The notes under the pieces are model-generated. The model worked only from the letters and a program-made list of their open reading frames with translations, was not told the origin of the DNA and did not search any database. The position numbers and the translations under genes were made by a program. DNA of 64,000 nucleotides from Streptomyces sp. NBC_00289 (GTDB taxonomy: Bacteria > Actinomycetota > Actinomycetes > Streptomycetales > Streptomycetaceae): contig NZ_CP108046.1 in assembly GCF_041435115.1 (NCBI RefSeq), positions 8,556,001-8,620,000 of the forward strand. The letters are read 5' to 3'. Positions 8,349 to 17,151 of this stretch are shown piece by piece (position 1 is the first letter of the stretch; each line of letters starts with the position of its first letter).

Positions 8349-8447
8349 TCAGGTGAAGTCGTAGGCGATGGCGAGCACGGCGAAGACGGCGGCGATGAGG
8401 AGGACCTGAGCGCTGATCTGTCTCCAGCCCCAGCCCTTCTCGTCCAT
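8349..8447 (-). CDS. 32-residue single-pass membrane peptide
   Basis: The frame encodes MDEKGWGWRQIS, then a hydrophobic stretch of about 16 residues (VLLIAAVFAVLAIA) and a short YDFT tail. It has a charged N-terminus, one transmembrane helix and a tiny C-terminus. It ends 13 bases before the ATG of the 84-residue gene, in the same direction. No strong ribosome binding site is seen. Third-position GC bias is good. Small membrane peptides of this kind are often missed by automatic annotation; the function is unknown. Confidence 0.5.
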   Translation of the reverse strand: MDEKGWGWRQISAQVLLIAAVFAVLAIAYDFT

Positions 8448-8465
8448 CCAGCGCAGCGGACGCCT

Positions 8466-9086
8466 TCAAGTCGGCGTAGTGGGCTCCTCGGGGATCACGA
8501 GGTGTACGAACGCCTTGTACCGCTCGCCCAGATGCTTGATCACGGCGCGGTACTCGTCGTCATCGGAGCTGATGTTGTGCCGGTCGAGGACGATCACACC
8601 CACTGCGAATCCGCCTCGGATCTGTCGCTCGACTTCCCTCCATCCAGGGCGCTGCCAGGGGGGCGTGTAGACGCTCCGGCCCGTGCGCGAGCCAGGGAAG
8701 TACGTCGTGGGCACGGGTACGGCAACATCGTGGAGCCTTGCTCCTATCGCGTAGCCGTGCTGCTCCGCCTCGGCATGGACGGTGTTCCAGTCCTCGTCGG
8801 GGCTGGCCCCCGGACTCGGCACCAAGCTGTACGCCAGGACGCGAAGCTGCCGGTCGCTGCTTTGACGGTCGCGTTTTCCGACAGCCTCTCGATGGAAGTG
8901 CTGGCGGAGCTTACGGAGCTGCCCATTGCGCGACTGGCGCTCCAACGGGTCGGGACCACTGTCCCGCCCCCGGATCCGGCCAGCATTCGGCCAGCTGCCG
9001 GATGACTGCACCTCCAGACCCAGACCACGGTCGGCCACGGCGCTCACCACGTCGGATCCAAGGTTGGTTGCGCCGTGCGGCGACAT
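8466..9086 (-). CDS. Hypothetical protein co-transcribed with an AbaA/anti-sigma-like ATPase
   Basis: 206 residues. The ATG at 9086 has a GGAGG ribosome binding site and lies inside the 3' end of the upstream ATP-binding protein gene (43-base overlap), so the two are probably coupled. The C-terminal half (RVLAYSLVPSPG, GGFAVGVIVLDRHNISSD) has alternating strands and helices a little like a resolvase N-domain, but no serine-recombinase catalytic pattern is convincing. The N-terminal half is basic and polar. The function is unknown; the context suggests a role with the divergent XRE regulator. Confidence 0.65.
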   Translation of the reverse strand: MSPHGATNLGSDVVSAVADRGLGLEVQSSGSWPNAGRIRGRDSGPDPLERQSRNGQLRKLRQHFHREAVGKRDRQSSDRQLRVLAYSLVPSPGASPDEDWNTVHAEAEQHGYAIGARLHDVAVPVPTTYFPGSRTGRSVYTPPWQRPGWREVERQIRGGFAVGVIVLDRHNISSDDDEYRAVIKHLGERYKAFVHLVIPEEPTTPT

Positions 9087-9562
9087 GGGGATGCCTCCGT
9101 AAGAGTGGGAATGACCGCATATGTAGTCCGGCCGCTGTCGGCCACGCCCCACCGATGTGACAGGTGCGCGACTAGGAGCAGCCCTCGCCCGCCCAGGTCG
9201 TTGGCACCTGCGCGTCGTCGCTTGGCAGGGGTGGTGCTTCCGTCCGTGACCTCGATCCGGAGCTGGTGGTTGCCGTACAGCACCCGCAGACCCACAGCCC
9301 CAGAGCCGTGACTGATCGCGTTGGTCACCAACTCTGAGACGACAAGCTGGGCGTCTTCTGCCGGGGCGTCCGGCAGGGCCCACTGCCTCAGCACGGCCGC
9401 TGTGGTGCCTCGTGCTTGAGCGACGTGAATACTCGCCGGCGCCATGACCATCTCGAAGGCACGGGATGCCAGTGGAGACACGGCCGGCGCGCTGCTGGCG
9501 GCGGTGGGGCCGCCGTCAGTCATCCAGGGTTGGGGAAGCGTTGCTGCCCGGTGCGTGGTCAT
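9044..9562 (-). CDS. ATP-binding protein of the anti-sigma-factor kinase / AbaA-like type
   Basis: 172 residues with a GHKL ATPase fold as in Streptomyces RsbW/SpoIIAB-like and AbaA-like proteins. It shows the N-box VVSELVTNAISHGSG, the middle block LRIEVTDGS and the G2-type block GGRGLLLVAHLSHRWG. It lies divergent to an XRE regulator. This pairing is widespread in streptomycetes, where WhiJ-type regulators sit next to such ATPases and small partners affecting development. The ATG at 9562 was chosen as the first start giving a family-like length; one further upstream at 9673 would add an uncharged N-terminus. Confidence 0.8.
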   Translation of the reverse strand: MTTHRAATLPQPWMTDGGPTAASSAPAVSPLASRAFEMVMAPASIHVAQARGTTAAVLRQWALPDAPAEDAQLVVSELVTNAISHGSGAVGLRVLYGNHQLRIEVTDGSTTPAKRRRAGANDLGGRGLLLVAHLSHRWGVADSGRTTYAVIPTLTEASPCRRTAQPTLDPTW

Positions 9563-9596
9563 GTGCCCATCGCACCGTGGTGTCGTGATCCGGAAC

Positions 9597-9638
9597 AGGG
9601 GAAACCTGAGGGGGAAAACTTTGTCAAGGGGGGAAAAC
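9597..9638. promoter_or_regulatory. Direct repeats GGGGGAAAAC in the divergent promoter region
   Basis: GGGGGAAAAC occurs at 9610-9619 and again at 9629-9638 (19-bp period), with a weaker GGGGAAACC at 9598. They lie between the ATP-binding protein and the XRE regulator and stand out from the surrounding sequence. They are plausible binding sites for the regulator; this is inference. Confidence 0.45.
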
Positions 9639-9690
9639 GAGGGGGGAGTTGGGGTCAGGATTGGATTCCCCACCGATAGAGGTCACACTC

Positions 9691-10935
9691 ATGGCAGCAG
9701 ATCCGTTCGCCGAACTACTCCGTCAGCTGCGCCGTAACGCGGACCGATCGCAGGATGAGCAGGCGGATGCGATCAACGCGGCCTCGGGCCGGGCGACGGT
9801 GACCCGCCGAGAGGTCAGTCGGTACGAGAACGGTGAGAACGTCCCTACGAACCACACACTTGGGCACATTGCTGTGGCCTGCGGCGTTCCGTTGGAGCCG
9901 CTCCTGCGGGAGGCCAAGGCCGCCCGAGCCAGGCGGAGGAAGAAGGACGACGCTGAAGGGGAGGACCTGGACGACGTGAAGCGCCGAACGCTGCTGGGAG
10001 GCGCCGTCGTCGGCGCTGCTGCCGCTGCCGAGCCTTGGGGCCGACTCGCCTACGCGCTCAGCAAGGGAGCCAGGATCGACCCCGAGTCCGCGTCGGTGCT
10101 CATCGATCACGCGGCCGAGTTGCACATGGACGAGCTGAGTGAAAGCGCACGCAGTTTGCAGAACCGGGTCGAGTCTCACCTCGACGCGATCACGGCGGCC
10201 CTTCCGCGCGCTGGCGGCCACGAGCGAGCGCTGACCATCGCGGCGGGGGAAACCGCGGCCCTTGCCGGATGGGTCGCCTGGGACCTGGGGGAACACGATA
10301 AGGCTGCTGCCTATTACCGGGTGACCTCGGAGTGCGCGAAGGAGGCCGGGCACCCGCCCTTGCGCGCCCTGGCGCTTGGCTACGCGAGCTACGGTGCCGC
10401 TACCCCGGGTAAGGCGCTGGAGATGCTGTCACAGGCGGCTCAGGATGTGCGGGGGCATGGCAATGCGACCGCTGCGGCGTGGGCATTGGGACGGTACGCG
10501 GAGGAAGCGGCTCAATCAGCTGACGAAGCCGGCGCTCTCCGGGCCTTGGAGCAGGCGAGATTCGCGTATGACTTCGCGGATCACACGAACGAGCAGGCGT
10601 GGGTCCGCTTCGTGACGCCGTACCGGATGGACTCACTGGCGCTTTCGGTATACGGCGAACTCAAGCGCCAAGAACTGACGGTCACAGCCGACTCCGCGGT
10701 CGAGCGCCTCGGTGAGGAACTGCCTGACTCTGGAGTGGTGGTCCTCGGTGACCTGGCGTCGGCACTTCTGCACGGCGGCGACGTAGACCGTGGGGTCTAC
10801 GTCGCGCGCCAGTTCGCCGCAGCAGCGGAGTCAAAGCCGAACACCATGGGACGTCAGCGAGCGCAGAGCATCGCTGCCTGGCTCCCCGACACGGAGCGCG
10901 ACCTGGCCGGCCACTTGCTGGCGTTCGCGTCGTGA
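9691..10935 (+). CDS. XRE-family regulator with TPR-like C-terminal domain
   Basis: 414 residues. The N-terminal helix-turn-helix (about 8-72: FAELLRQLRRNADRSQDE, then VTRREVSRYENGENVP) is of the Cro/C1 type. The rest is helical with TPR-like repeats (for example ALAGWVAWDLGEHDKAAAYY), as in the actinobacterial family that includes WhiJ paralogues. The ATG at 9691 has a GAGG site upstream. It is divergent from the ATP-binding protein gene, with GGGGGAAAAC repeats between them. A role in controlling that operon is likely but inferred. Confidence 0.85.
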   Translation: MAADPFAELLRQLRRNADRSQDEQADAINAASGRATVTRREVSRYENGENVPTNHTLGHIAVACGVPLEPLLREAKAARARRRKKDDAEGEDLDDVKRRTLLGGAVVGAAAAAEPWGRLAYALSKGARIDPESASVLIDHAAELHMDELSESARSLQNRVESHLDAITAALPRAGGHERALTIAAGETAALAGWVAWDLGEHDKAAAYYRVTSECAKEAGHPPLRALALGYASYGAATPGKALEMLSQAAQDVRGHGNATAAAWALGRYAEEAAQSADEAGALRALEQARFAYDFADHTNEQAWVRFVTPYRMDSLALSVYGELKRQELTVTADSAVERLGEELPDSGVVVLGDLASALLHGGDVDRGVYVARQFAAAAESKPNTMGRQRAQSIAAWLPDTERDLAGHLLAFAS

Positions 10936-10979
10936 GCCATCCGGCGAGCAGGCTCGGTGACGGTGAGACGCCGGGTGGC
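10936..10979. terminator. Hairpin between convergent genes
   Basis: An 11-bp stem (GCCATCCGGCG at 10936-10946 with CGCCGGGTGGC at 10969-10979, one G-T pair) follows the XRE stop immediately and precedes the convergent cutA stop. It has no long T run, which is common for Streptomyces terminators. Confidence 0.6.
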
Positions 10980-10984
10980 GTGCC

Positions 10985-11311
10985 CTACTGCGGGTGAGTC
11001 TCCTCGACCACCCAGGACAGGTACGCCTCCGATCCTCCGGTCACGGGCAGCGTGACCCACTGGGGGACGTCATACGGATGCTTCTCGTGCAGCCACGCCT
11101 GCAGTGCCGGGAGACGGTCCGTTGAAGTCATGTACGAGATCCGCCACTCCTGCGCCGTCTCGACCTTCCCCTTCCACCAGTAGAAGGCGGTGATAGGCGC
11201 ATCGATGTGAACGCCCGCTGCCAGCTTGCTCTCGACCGCACCCCGAGCCAGCGCCTTCGCCTGATCCTCGTTGTCACTGGTCGTCTGCGCGATCACAATC
11301 TCGTGGGCCAT
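10985..11311 (-). CDS. cutA: CutA divalent-cation tolerance family protein
   Basis: 108 residues, the usual CutA1 length (trimeric ferredoxin-like protein linked to metal tolerance and signalling). Family features include the opening IVIAQTTSDNEDQAKALAR, the strand ITAFYWWKGKVETAQEWRI, and the end of the fold HPYDVPQWVTLPVTGG. It stands alone and converges on the XRE gene. A short spacer separates it from the preceding hairpin. Confidence 0.85.
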   Translation of the reverse strand: MAHEIVIAQTTSDNEDQAKALARGAVESKLAAGVHIDAPITAFYWWKGKVETAQEWRISYMTSTDRLPALQAWLHEKHPYDVPQWVTLPVTGGSEAYLSWVVEETHPQ

Positions 11312-12152
11312 GCATCTACCTCTCCAGCTCGGGTACCGCGACCCTACCCAGCCCTTCAGCGCACGCCGACAGTCGGTCGCTACCGGTCAAGATGGGCGGG
11401 ACTCACCCACCGGCCTGGATCAGTCAGTTGGCAACCCGTCTTCCAGGGTGGCGCGTCGTTTTCGGCAGCACGGTGAAGGTCCTCGTGTCGACGAGACACG
11501 GGCAGCGACTTCATGACGAAGGTGCCGGCATGCCTTGCGCCTCAACGCCCCCGTGAAAGAAGGGCTCCACGCAGCTGTCGGCATGCATTCGCCGACGGCA
11601 GACAAGAAAGAACTCCAAAGGACTGGAAACCTCCGCCGGGAGCATGTCAACGTGCAACGTCCCGGAAATGACCAGGTCAGAAGTACCGCCCACACCGGGC
11701 TCCTTCTGGCGTGGTCCCTTGCTAGGAGTTTGGTCTGTCTGATTCCGCTATTTGCTCCCCTGACTGCCCTTCCCCTGTCCTCTTCGTGCTCGACGCACTG
11801 AGCGCTTGGTCCGGCCACGGCCGGTGACCACGGCACCGTGTCCACTGGGCTGGGCGTTTGCGCCGTGGTAATCGTCACGGACGGCGCGACCCCTGCGCTG
11901 CGCTCATACCGGTTGGCTTCCTAGCTGAAGCGAGCGCACGAGCAACCGGACTCTGGCGATGTGGCCCGCAACATAGACCACGATCGCCGGTTAGCCAAAC
12001 CGGCGATCGTCGCGACCATTGAGGAGTTCGCAGCGGCTGCGCTTGGCGGTGGAGCTGTGCGGATGCGGTGAACTTCCATGCCAACGCTCAACCGAGTCAG
12101 CTCTGTTGTGCCGCCCAGCGGCTGGCGACTCGTTCAAATCTTCAGGGGAAAA
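11312..12152. other. 841-bp region of lower GC with no convincing gene
   Basis: Several short frames exist on both strands, but none has the codon bias of the flanking genes or a recognisable product. The stretch is less GC-rich than the core sequence. It contains a perfect 12-bp hairpin (11981-12009) and leads into an excisionase/integrase pair, so it may be the decayed interior of an integrated element. Confidence 0.5.
11981..12009. repeat. Perfect 12-bp inverted repeat upstream of the excisionase gene
   Basis: CGATCGCCGGTT (11981-11992) is repeated inverted as AACCGGCGATCG (11998-12009) with a 5-base loop. No T run follows. It may be a terminator for an upstream transcript or a protein-binding site of the integration module. 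Confidence 0.5.
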
Positions 12153-12350
12153 ATGGCTCGCCCTCCTGCGCTCAAACTCGCCGAGGTCCTGGCGGAAATC
12201 CGAATGAGCCCGTCAGCGTTCTACCGCTTGCGCGCTCGCGGTCAAGCACCCCGAATGATCAAACTTCCGAATGGTGAACTCCGCTGCCGCCGCGTCGATC
12301 TAGACGCGTGGTGGGAAGCGTGTGAGAGGGATACGCCTGAATGGCGATGA
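12153..12350 (+). CDS. Excisionase-like helix-turn-helix protein
   Basis: 65 residues with the MerR/excisionase layout: LAEVLAEIRMSPSAFYRLRARGQ (helix-turn-helix), then a wing KLPNGELRCRRVDLDAWW. A clear AGGGGAAAA ribosome binding site precedes the ATG at 12153. It overlaps the integrase start by a few bases, the normal arrangement in actinomycete integrative elements such as AICEs and phages. It probably directs excision with the integrase. Confidence 0.8.
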   Translation: MARPPALKLAEVLAEIRMSPSAFYRLRARGQAPRMIKLPNGELRCRRVDLDAWWEACERDTPEWR

Positions 12351-13732
12351 GTTACAGAGTTCGATTTTGGGACACACGCGAGCGGCCAGACCGTCGCAAG
12401 GGGTTCGAGGTTCGATGGACGGTCAATGGGCGGGAGAAATCCGAGTCCTTTCTCACGAAGGGGCTTGCGGAGAGCCGACGTTCCAAACTCGTGACTGCCG
12501 CGCGCGACGGCGAGCCGTTCGACACAAGGACGGGCCTGCCGGCCTCCGAGCTCCGGGCCCTGAAACAGCGCACCACCTGGTATGTCCTGGCGCAGGAGTA
12601 CATCGAGCAGCGTTGGGACCGTACGCCGGGAAACACACGTCGAACGCTTGCCGACGCTCTCGCGACCATCACTCCAGCCTTCGTCGAGCCAGAGCACATG
12701 TCCCGGGCACCTCATGAACTGCGGAGGGCGCTTTATTCATGGGCTTTCAACAAAAAAGCCTGGGAGGAGGATCCACCCGAGGAGTGGCAGGCAGCACTGG
12801 ATTGGCTGCAGCGCCATTCGCTGCCCGTGAGCGAGTTGGCGGAGCCCGATGTTCTGCGCCGGGGACTCGACGCTCTGTGCCGCAAGGTTGATGGGGCAGC
12901 CGCTGCAGCGAAGACGGTGAAGCGCAAGAAAGCTGCCGTCAACGAGGTGTTCGGGGTCGCAGTGGAACGTGGGTACTTCACCCAGAACCCGCTGAGCGGC
13001 TTGCGGTGGTCTGCGCCGGAAGTTGCCGACGAAGTCGATCCGGACTGCATGCCCAATCCGGCGCAGGTGGGCCGCCTGCTTGCTGCGGTCAGGGCGCTGC
13101 CCGGTCGAGGCCCACACCTGTACGCCTTTTTCGGGTGTATGTACTACGCCGCGATGCGTCCTGCTGAGGTTATTCACTTGCAGAAGTCTCAGTGCCGACT
13201 GCCAGCGAGCGGATGGGGGCTCCTCAATCTGAAGGGCGGGGTGGTCACGGCGGGGAAGGGGTGGACGAATGACGGTGCCGTTCACGAGGTCCACTCACTG
13301 AAGCGACGGGCGGCCAAGGCGACGAGGCCCGTGCCAATCCCGCCTGTGCTGGTGCGCATGCTGCGCGAGCACATAGAGAGTTTTGGTGTCGCGCCCGATG
13401 GACGTCTGTTCCGCAATGCAGCGGGAAACTACGTCGATCCTTCCGCGTACGGCATCACATGGGGACGTGCGCGTGAGGCCGCACTGACTCTCGATGAACA
13501 CGCCCTTGAGCTTGCGAAACGCCCCTACGACCTGCGCCATGCAGGAATATCATTCTGGCTTGCCTCCGGTGTCGACCCGGCAGAGTGCGCGCGCCGCGCC
13601 GGACAAAGCATCCAGGTTCTCTTCCGCTACTACGCCAAGTTTCTGGCCGAGGCACGGAACCATGCCAACAGCCTGATCGAGGAGTCGATGCGAAGGTGGG
13701 AGGGGCGGGACGGCAGTGCAGAGGACGCATGA
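12341..13732 (+). CDS. Tyrosine recombinase (integrase)
   Basis: 463 residues. The C-terminal catalytic domain shows R in AAMRPAEVIHL (about 273), the LRH box PYDLRHAGISFWL (about R399, H400) and the nucleophile Tyr in VLFRYYAKFL (about 430). The N-terminal half has the SAM-like core-binding domain. The start is ATG 12341, or ATG 12347 which overlaps the excisionase stop as ATGA. The gene ends 114 bases before a strong terminator and the adjoining aldehyde dehydrogenase. No tRNA gene is seen at that border, so the attachment site is not obvious. Confidence 0.9.
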   Translation: MAMSYRVRFWDTRERPDRRKGFEVRWTVNGREKSESFLTKGLAESRRSKLVTAARDGEPFDTRTGLPASELRALKQRTTWYVLAQEYIEQRWDRTPGNTRRTLADALATITPAFVEPEHMSRAPHELRRALYSWAFNKKAWEEDPPEEWQAALDWLQRHSLPVSELAEPDVLRRGLDALCRKVDGAAAAAKTVKRKKAAVNEVFGVAVERGYFTQNPLSGLRWSAPEVADEVDPDCMPNPAQVGRLLAAVRALPGRGPHLYAFFGCMYYAAMRPAEVIHLQKSQCRLPASGWGLLNLKGGVVTAGKGWTNDGAVHEVHSLKRRAAKATRPVPIPPVLVRMLREHIESFGVAPDGRLFRNAAGNYVDPSAYGITWGRAREAALTLDEHALELAKRPYDLRHAGISFWLASGVDPAECARRAGQSIQVLFRYYAKFLAEARNHANSLIEESMRRWEGRDGSAEDA

Positions 13733-13845
13733 ACCGGGACTTGGCCCGGAAATGCCCCGGAACAGCTGGTCAGAGGTGGGATAGCAGTGGGACATATCAG
13801 GAGTTACTCTGCACTTCACCCCGTGGCTTAGATGCACGCCGGGAA

Positions 13846-13887
13846 GGGCGCCTGTCAGGTGAAATGCCTGGTCAGGCGCCCTTTTTT
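13846..13887 (+). terminator. Strong rho-independent-type terminator
   Basis: A perfect 9-bp stem GGGCGCCTG (13846-13854) / CAGGCGCCC (13873-13881) with an inner CAGG/CCTG stem, followed by six T residues. It stands between the integrase and the convergent aldehyde dehydrogenase gene. The T run fits rightward transcription. Confidence 0.85.
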
Positions 13888-13892
13888 GGCGT

Positions 13893-15416
13893 CTAGAAGA
13901 AGCCCAGTTTCTTCGGCGAGTACGACACGAGAAGGTTCTTCGTCTGCTGGTAGTGCTCCAACATCATCTTGTGCGTCTCCCGGCCGATCCCCGACTGCTT
14001 GTATCCGCCGAACGCTGCGTGCGCCGGGTAGGCGTGGTAGCAGTTCGTCCAGACGCGGCCCGCCTGGATCGCGCGGCCCGCGCGGTACGCGGTGTTCATG
14101 TCGCGGGTCCACACGCCCGCCCCGAGGCCGTAGAGCGTGTCGTTGGCGATCTTGATGGCGTCGTCGAAGTCGTCGAAAGACGTCACCGAGACCACCGGGC
14201 CGAAGATCTCCTCCTGGAAGATCCGCATGCGGTTGTCGCCCTCGAAGATGGTCGGCTGGACGTAGTAGCCGCCCTTCAACTCACCGTCGTGCTCGATGCG
14301 TTCGCCACCGGTCAGGACCCTCGCGCCTTCCTGGCGGCCGACGTCCAGGTAGGAGAGGATCTTCTCCAGCTGGTCGTTGGAGGCCTGCGCGCCGATCATC
14401 GTGTCGGTGTCGAGCGGGTGCCCGGGCCTGATCAGCTCCGTGCGGGCGACCGCCGCCTCGAGGAACTCGGCGTAGTGGCCCCGCTGGACGAGAGCCCGGG
14501 ACGGGCAGGTGCACACCTCGCCCTGGTTGAGGGCGAACATGGTGAAGCCCTCGAGCGCCTTGTCGCGGAAGTCGTCGTTCTGCGCCCACACGTCGTCGAA
14601 GAAGATGTTCGGCGACTTGCCGCCGAGTTCGAGGGTGACCGGCTTGATGTTCTCCGAGGCGTACTGCATGATCAGCCGCCCCGTGGTGGTCTCGCCCGTG
14701 AACGCCACCTTCGCCACCCGCGGACTGGACGCCAGCGGCTTTCCGGCCTCCACCCCGAAACCGTTGACGATGTTCACCACGCCCGGCGGCAGCAGATCCG
14801 CGATCAGGCTCATCCAGTAGTGGAGGGAGGCCGGGGTCTGCTCGGCGGGCTTGATGACGACCGCGTTGCCCGCGGCCAGCGCCGGTGCGAGCTTCCATGT
14901 GGCCATGAGAATGGGGAAGTTCCACGGGATGATCTGCGCGACGACGCCCAGCGGCTCGTGGAAGTGGTACGCCACCGTGTCGTCGTCGACCTCGCCGAGG
15001 GAACCCTCCTGCGCCCTGATCACCCCCGCGAAGTAGCGGAAGTGGTCGATCGCGAGCGGGATGTCGGCCGCGAGCGTCTCGCGCACCGGCTTGCCGTTCT
15101 CCCAGCTCTCGGCGACCGCCAGCGGTTCGAGATGAGCCGCCATCCGGTCGGCGATCTTCAGCAGGATGTCGGAACGCTCGGTGACCGACGTGCGGCCCCA
15201 CGCCGGGGCGGCCGCGTGGGCCGCGTCGAGCGCCCGCTCCACGTCCTCCGCCGTGCCCCGCGCGATCTCGGTGAACGGCTGCCCGTTCACCGGAGACGGG
15301 TTCTCGAAGTACTGCCCGCGAGCCGGCGGTACGTACTCGCCGCCGATGAAGTGGTCGTAGCGCGCCTGGTAGGAGACGATCGCGCCCTCGGTGCCGGGCG
15401 CCGCGTAACGAGTCAT
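13893..15416 (-). CDS. NAD-dependent aldehyde dehydrogenase
   Basis: 507 residues, close in type to ExaC/AldB acetaldehyde dehydrogenases. It has the substrate/cofactor region [20 protein letters not shown], the catalytic Glu in LELGGKSPN, and the catalytic Cys in [13 protein letters not shown]. The C-terminal [12 protein letters not shown] is also typical. The ATG at 15416 has a GGAGG ribosome binding site. It lies downstream of and in the same direction as a GAF-type regulator, the usual context for aldehyde or alcohol oxidation genes. It is probably cytosolic and tetrameric, as in the family. Confidence 0.9.
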   Translation of the reverse strand: MTRYAAPGTEGAIVSYQARYDHFIGGEYVPPARGQYFENPSPVNGQPFTEIARGTAEDVERALDAAHAAAPAWGRTSVTERSDILLKIADRMAAHLEPLAVAESWENGKPVRETLAADIPLAIDHFRYFAGVIRAQEGSLGEVDDDTVAYHFHEPLGVVAQIIPWNFPILMATWKLAPALAAGNAVVIKPAEQTPASLHYWMSLIADLLPPGVVNIVNGFGVEAGKPLASSPRVAKVAFTGETTTGRLIMQYASENIKPVTLELGGKSPNIFFDDVWAQNDDFRDKALEGFTMFALNQGEVCTCPSRALVQRGHYAEFLEAAVARTELIRPGHPLDTDTMIGAQASNDQLEKILSYLDVGRQEGARVLTGGERIEHDGELKGGYYVQPTIFEGDNRMRIFQEEIFGPVVSVTSFDDFDDAIKIANDTLYGLGAGVWTRDMNTAYRAGRAIQAGRVWTNCYHAYPAHAAFGGYKQSGIGRETHKMMLEHYQQTKNLLVSYSPKKLGFF

Positions 15417-15693
15417 GCTGGTGGGCCTCCTTCAGAAGCGCTGCCCGCCGTTGGACAGCTCTCGGCGCGAGGCTAGGAAGCGGGAGGTTGCAGGGACGTT
15501 GCGCGGGACCCGTGCGCGAAGGGGCGCGACGGGGAGGGGCTGCGCGGGGAGGGGAGGGGAGGGCAGGAGAGGGCAGGCGTTCGTGATGTGCCGGACATCC
15601 GGGCCGGCTGGAGGAGCGGGGGAGTCGAGGGAGCCGGTGGGTTCTGGATGCTCGACGGGGGCGCACGCGATCGAGGGGCGGGCCGTCGTTCCG

Positions 15694-16971
15694 TCAGCGG
15701 TCCGCCGGACGCGACCACCGAGACGGTGCCGTCAACTCGTCCTCCAGGGCGGCCAGTCGGGCCAGCACCGAAGCCGTCGGACGCACCGCGGCGAGTGCCC
15801 GCCACACGTCGATGTCGTCCTCGCCCCACGCCGTGTGCGCCCAGTCCGCCAGCAGGTCGGGATCGCGGCGGGCGATCAGTGCCGTCCGCAGTCCGTCGGC
15901 CAACCGGCGTCTGAGGCGTACGACCGCCGGGGCCTGGGAGGCGGGCAGCAGCGGACCCGTGTACGCCGCGGCCGCCGCTGTCACCGCGCCGCTTCGCAGC
16001 CGTCGCTCGACGGCATCGACGTCGGACTCGACGGGCACCGTCAGCCGATAGGGCCGCGACGCCAGCACACCGGGACCGAGGACCCCGCGCATCCGGGCCA
16101 TCTCGACCCGCAGCGTCACCGGCGTCACCGACTCGTCCTCGTACAGCGCGCACAGCAGCTCGTCCCCGGTCAGTCCCTCCGGATGGCGGGCCAGCAGCAC
16201 CAGGATCTCGCTGTGCCGACGGCTGAGTCTGATCCCTCGGCCGCCGACGACGAACCGTGCCTCGTCACGTCCCAGCGCGGTCAGTCCCGGCCTGTCCGCC
16301 GCCGTGTTCTCGGGGGTGAGCAGCGCGAGCTGGGACTCGGCGGCTCGGGCCACGGCCTGCACGAACCCCAGACTGTGCGGGTGCGCAAGCCCGTTCCCGC
16401 CGGTGAGGTCCACGGCACCGAGCACCCGACCGGTACGCGGATCGTGCACCGGAGCCGCCGCGCAGGTCCAGGGCTGCACGCGCCGAATGAAGTGCTCGGC
16501 GGCGAAGACCTGCACCGGCCGGTCGACCGCGACCGCCGTGCCCGGCGCGTTCGTCCCGACGGCGGACTCGGCCCAGCGGGCACCCGGTACGAAGTTCATC
16601 CGCCCGGCCTCACGCCGGGTGGCCGGATGTCCCTCGACCCACAGCAGCCTGCCATGCTCGTCGCACACCGCGAGAAGATGCTCCCCGTCGGCCGCGAACG
16701 TGCCCATGAGTTCACGGAACAACGGCATCACCCGTGCCAGCGGATGCTCGGCCCGGTACGCGCCGAGGTCACCGTCGGAGAGTTCCACGTCGGCGGTGCC
16801 GTCCGGTCCCACACCGGCCCGTGCGGAACGCCGCCACGAGTCGGCCACCACCGAACGCACCGGCCGCGGCACGGTGCCCGCCGCGGCGAACGTCTCGTGC
16901 GCGCGCTGCAGCATCCGTACGCGCTCGGCGGGATCGGCCCCCGGCTCCAGGGCCACCCATGGCTCGGTCAA
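15694..16971 (-). CDS. GAF-domain transcriptional regulator of the AcoR-like type
   Basis: 425 residues. The N-terminal part (about 30-200: RPVRSVVADSWRRSARAG, then ARWAESAVGTNAPGTAVAVDRPVQVFAAEHF) matches the GAF sensor part of AcoR-like regulators, but no sigma-54 AAA+ domain follows. Instead the C-terminal half carries a winged-helix-type segment (RHSEILVLLARHPEGLTGDELLCALY). Such regulators next to ExaC-like aldehyde dehydrogenases control them in actinobacteria. It lies directly upstream of the dehydrogenase in the same direction, with a 277-base spacer. The effector is unknown, probably an aldehyde. Confidence 0.8.
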   Translation of the reverse strand: MTEPWVALEPGADPAERVRMLQRAHETFAAAGTVPRPVRSVVADSWRRSARAGVGPDGTADVELSDGDLGAYRAEHPLARVMPLFRELMGTFAADGEHLLAVCDEHGRLLWVEGHPATRREAGRMNFVPGARWAESAVGTNAPGTAVAVDRPVQVFAAEHFIRRVQPWTCAAAPVHDPRTGRVLGAVDLTGGNGLAHPHSLGFVQAVARAAESQLALLTPENTAADRPGLTALGRDEARFVVGGRGIRLSRRHSEILVLLARHPEGLTGDELLCALYEDESVTPVTLRVEMARMRGVLGPGVLASRPYRLTVPVESDVDAVERRLRSGAVTAAAAAYTGPLLPASQAPAVVRLRRRLADGLRTALIARRDPDLLADWAHTAWGEDDIDVWRALAAVRPTASVLARLAALEDELTAPSRWSRPADR

Positions 16972-17081
16972 CTCGGCCTCCCGACGTCGATGCGGTTGGG
17001 GACATCGTCACTCCGGGGATGGGCGCGGACAACCTCTTGGACAGTCGTCGCCCGAACGGCGGGAAACCCACCGCCCCGGGC

Positions 17082-17126
17082 GACACGGCGCGGCGCGACA
17101 CGGCGTGGCGCGACACGGCGTGGCGC
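17082..17126. repeat. 15-bp tandem repeat, three copies
   Basis: GACACGGCG(C/T)GGCGC is repeated three times (17082, 17097, 17112) in the spacer downstream of the peptidoglycan amidase stop and upstream of the regulator gene. It is non-coding and probably slippage-prone. Confidence 0.8.
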
Positions 17127-17151
17127 GATGCGACGACGCGACAGGCCCGGC

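Noticed and set aside
11420..11878. A 152-codon minus-strand frame in the gap before xis
   Set aside because: Composition is unlike coding DNA of this genome and has no recognisable motif.
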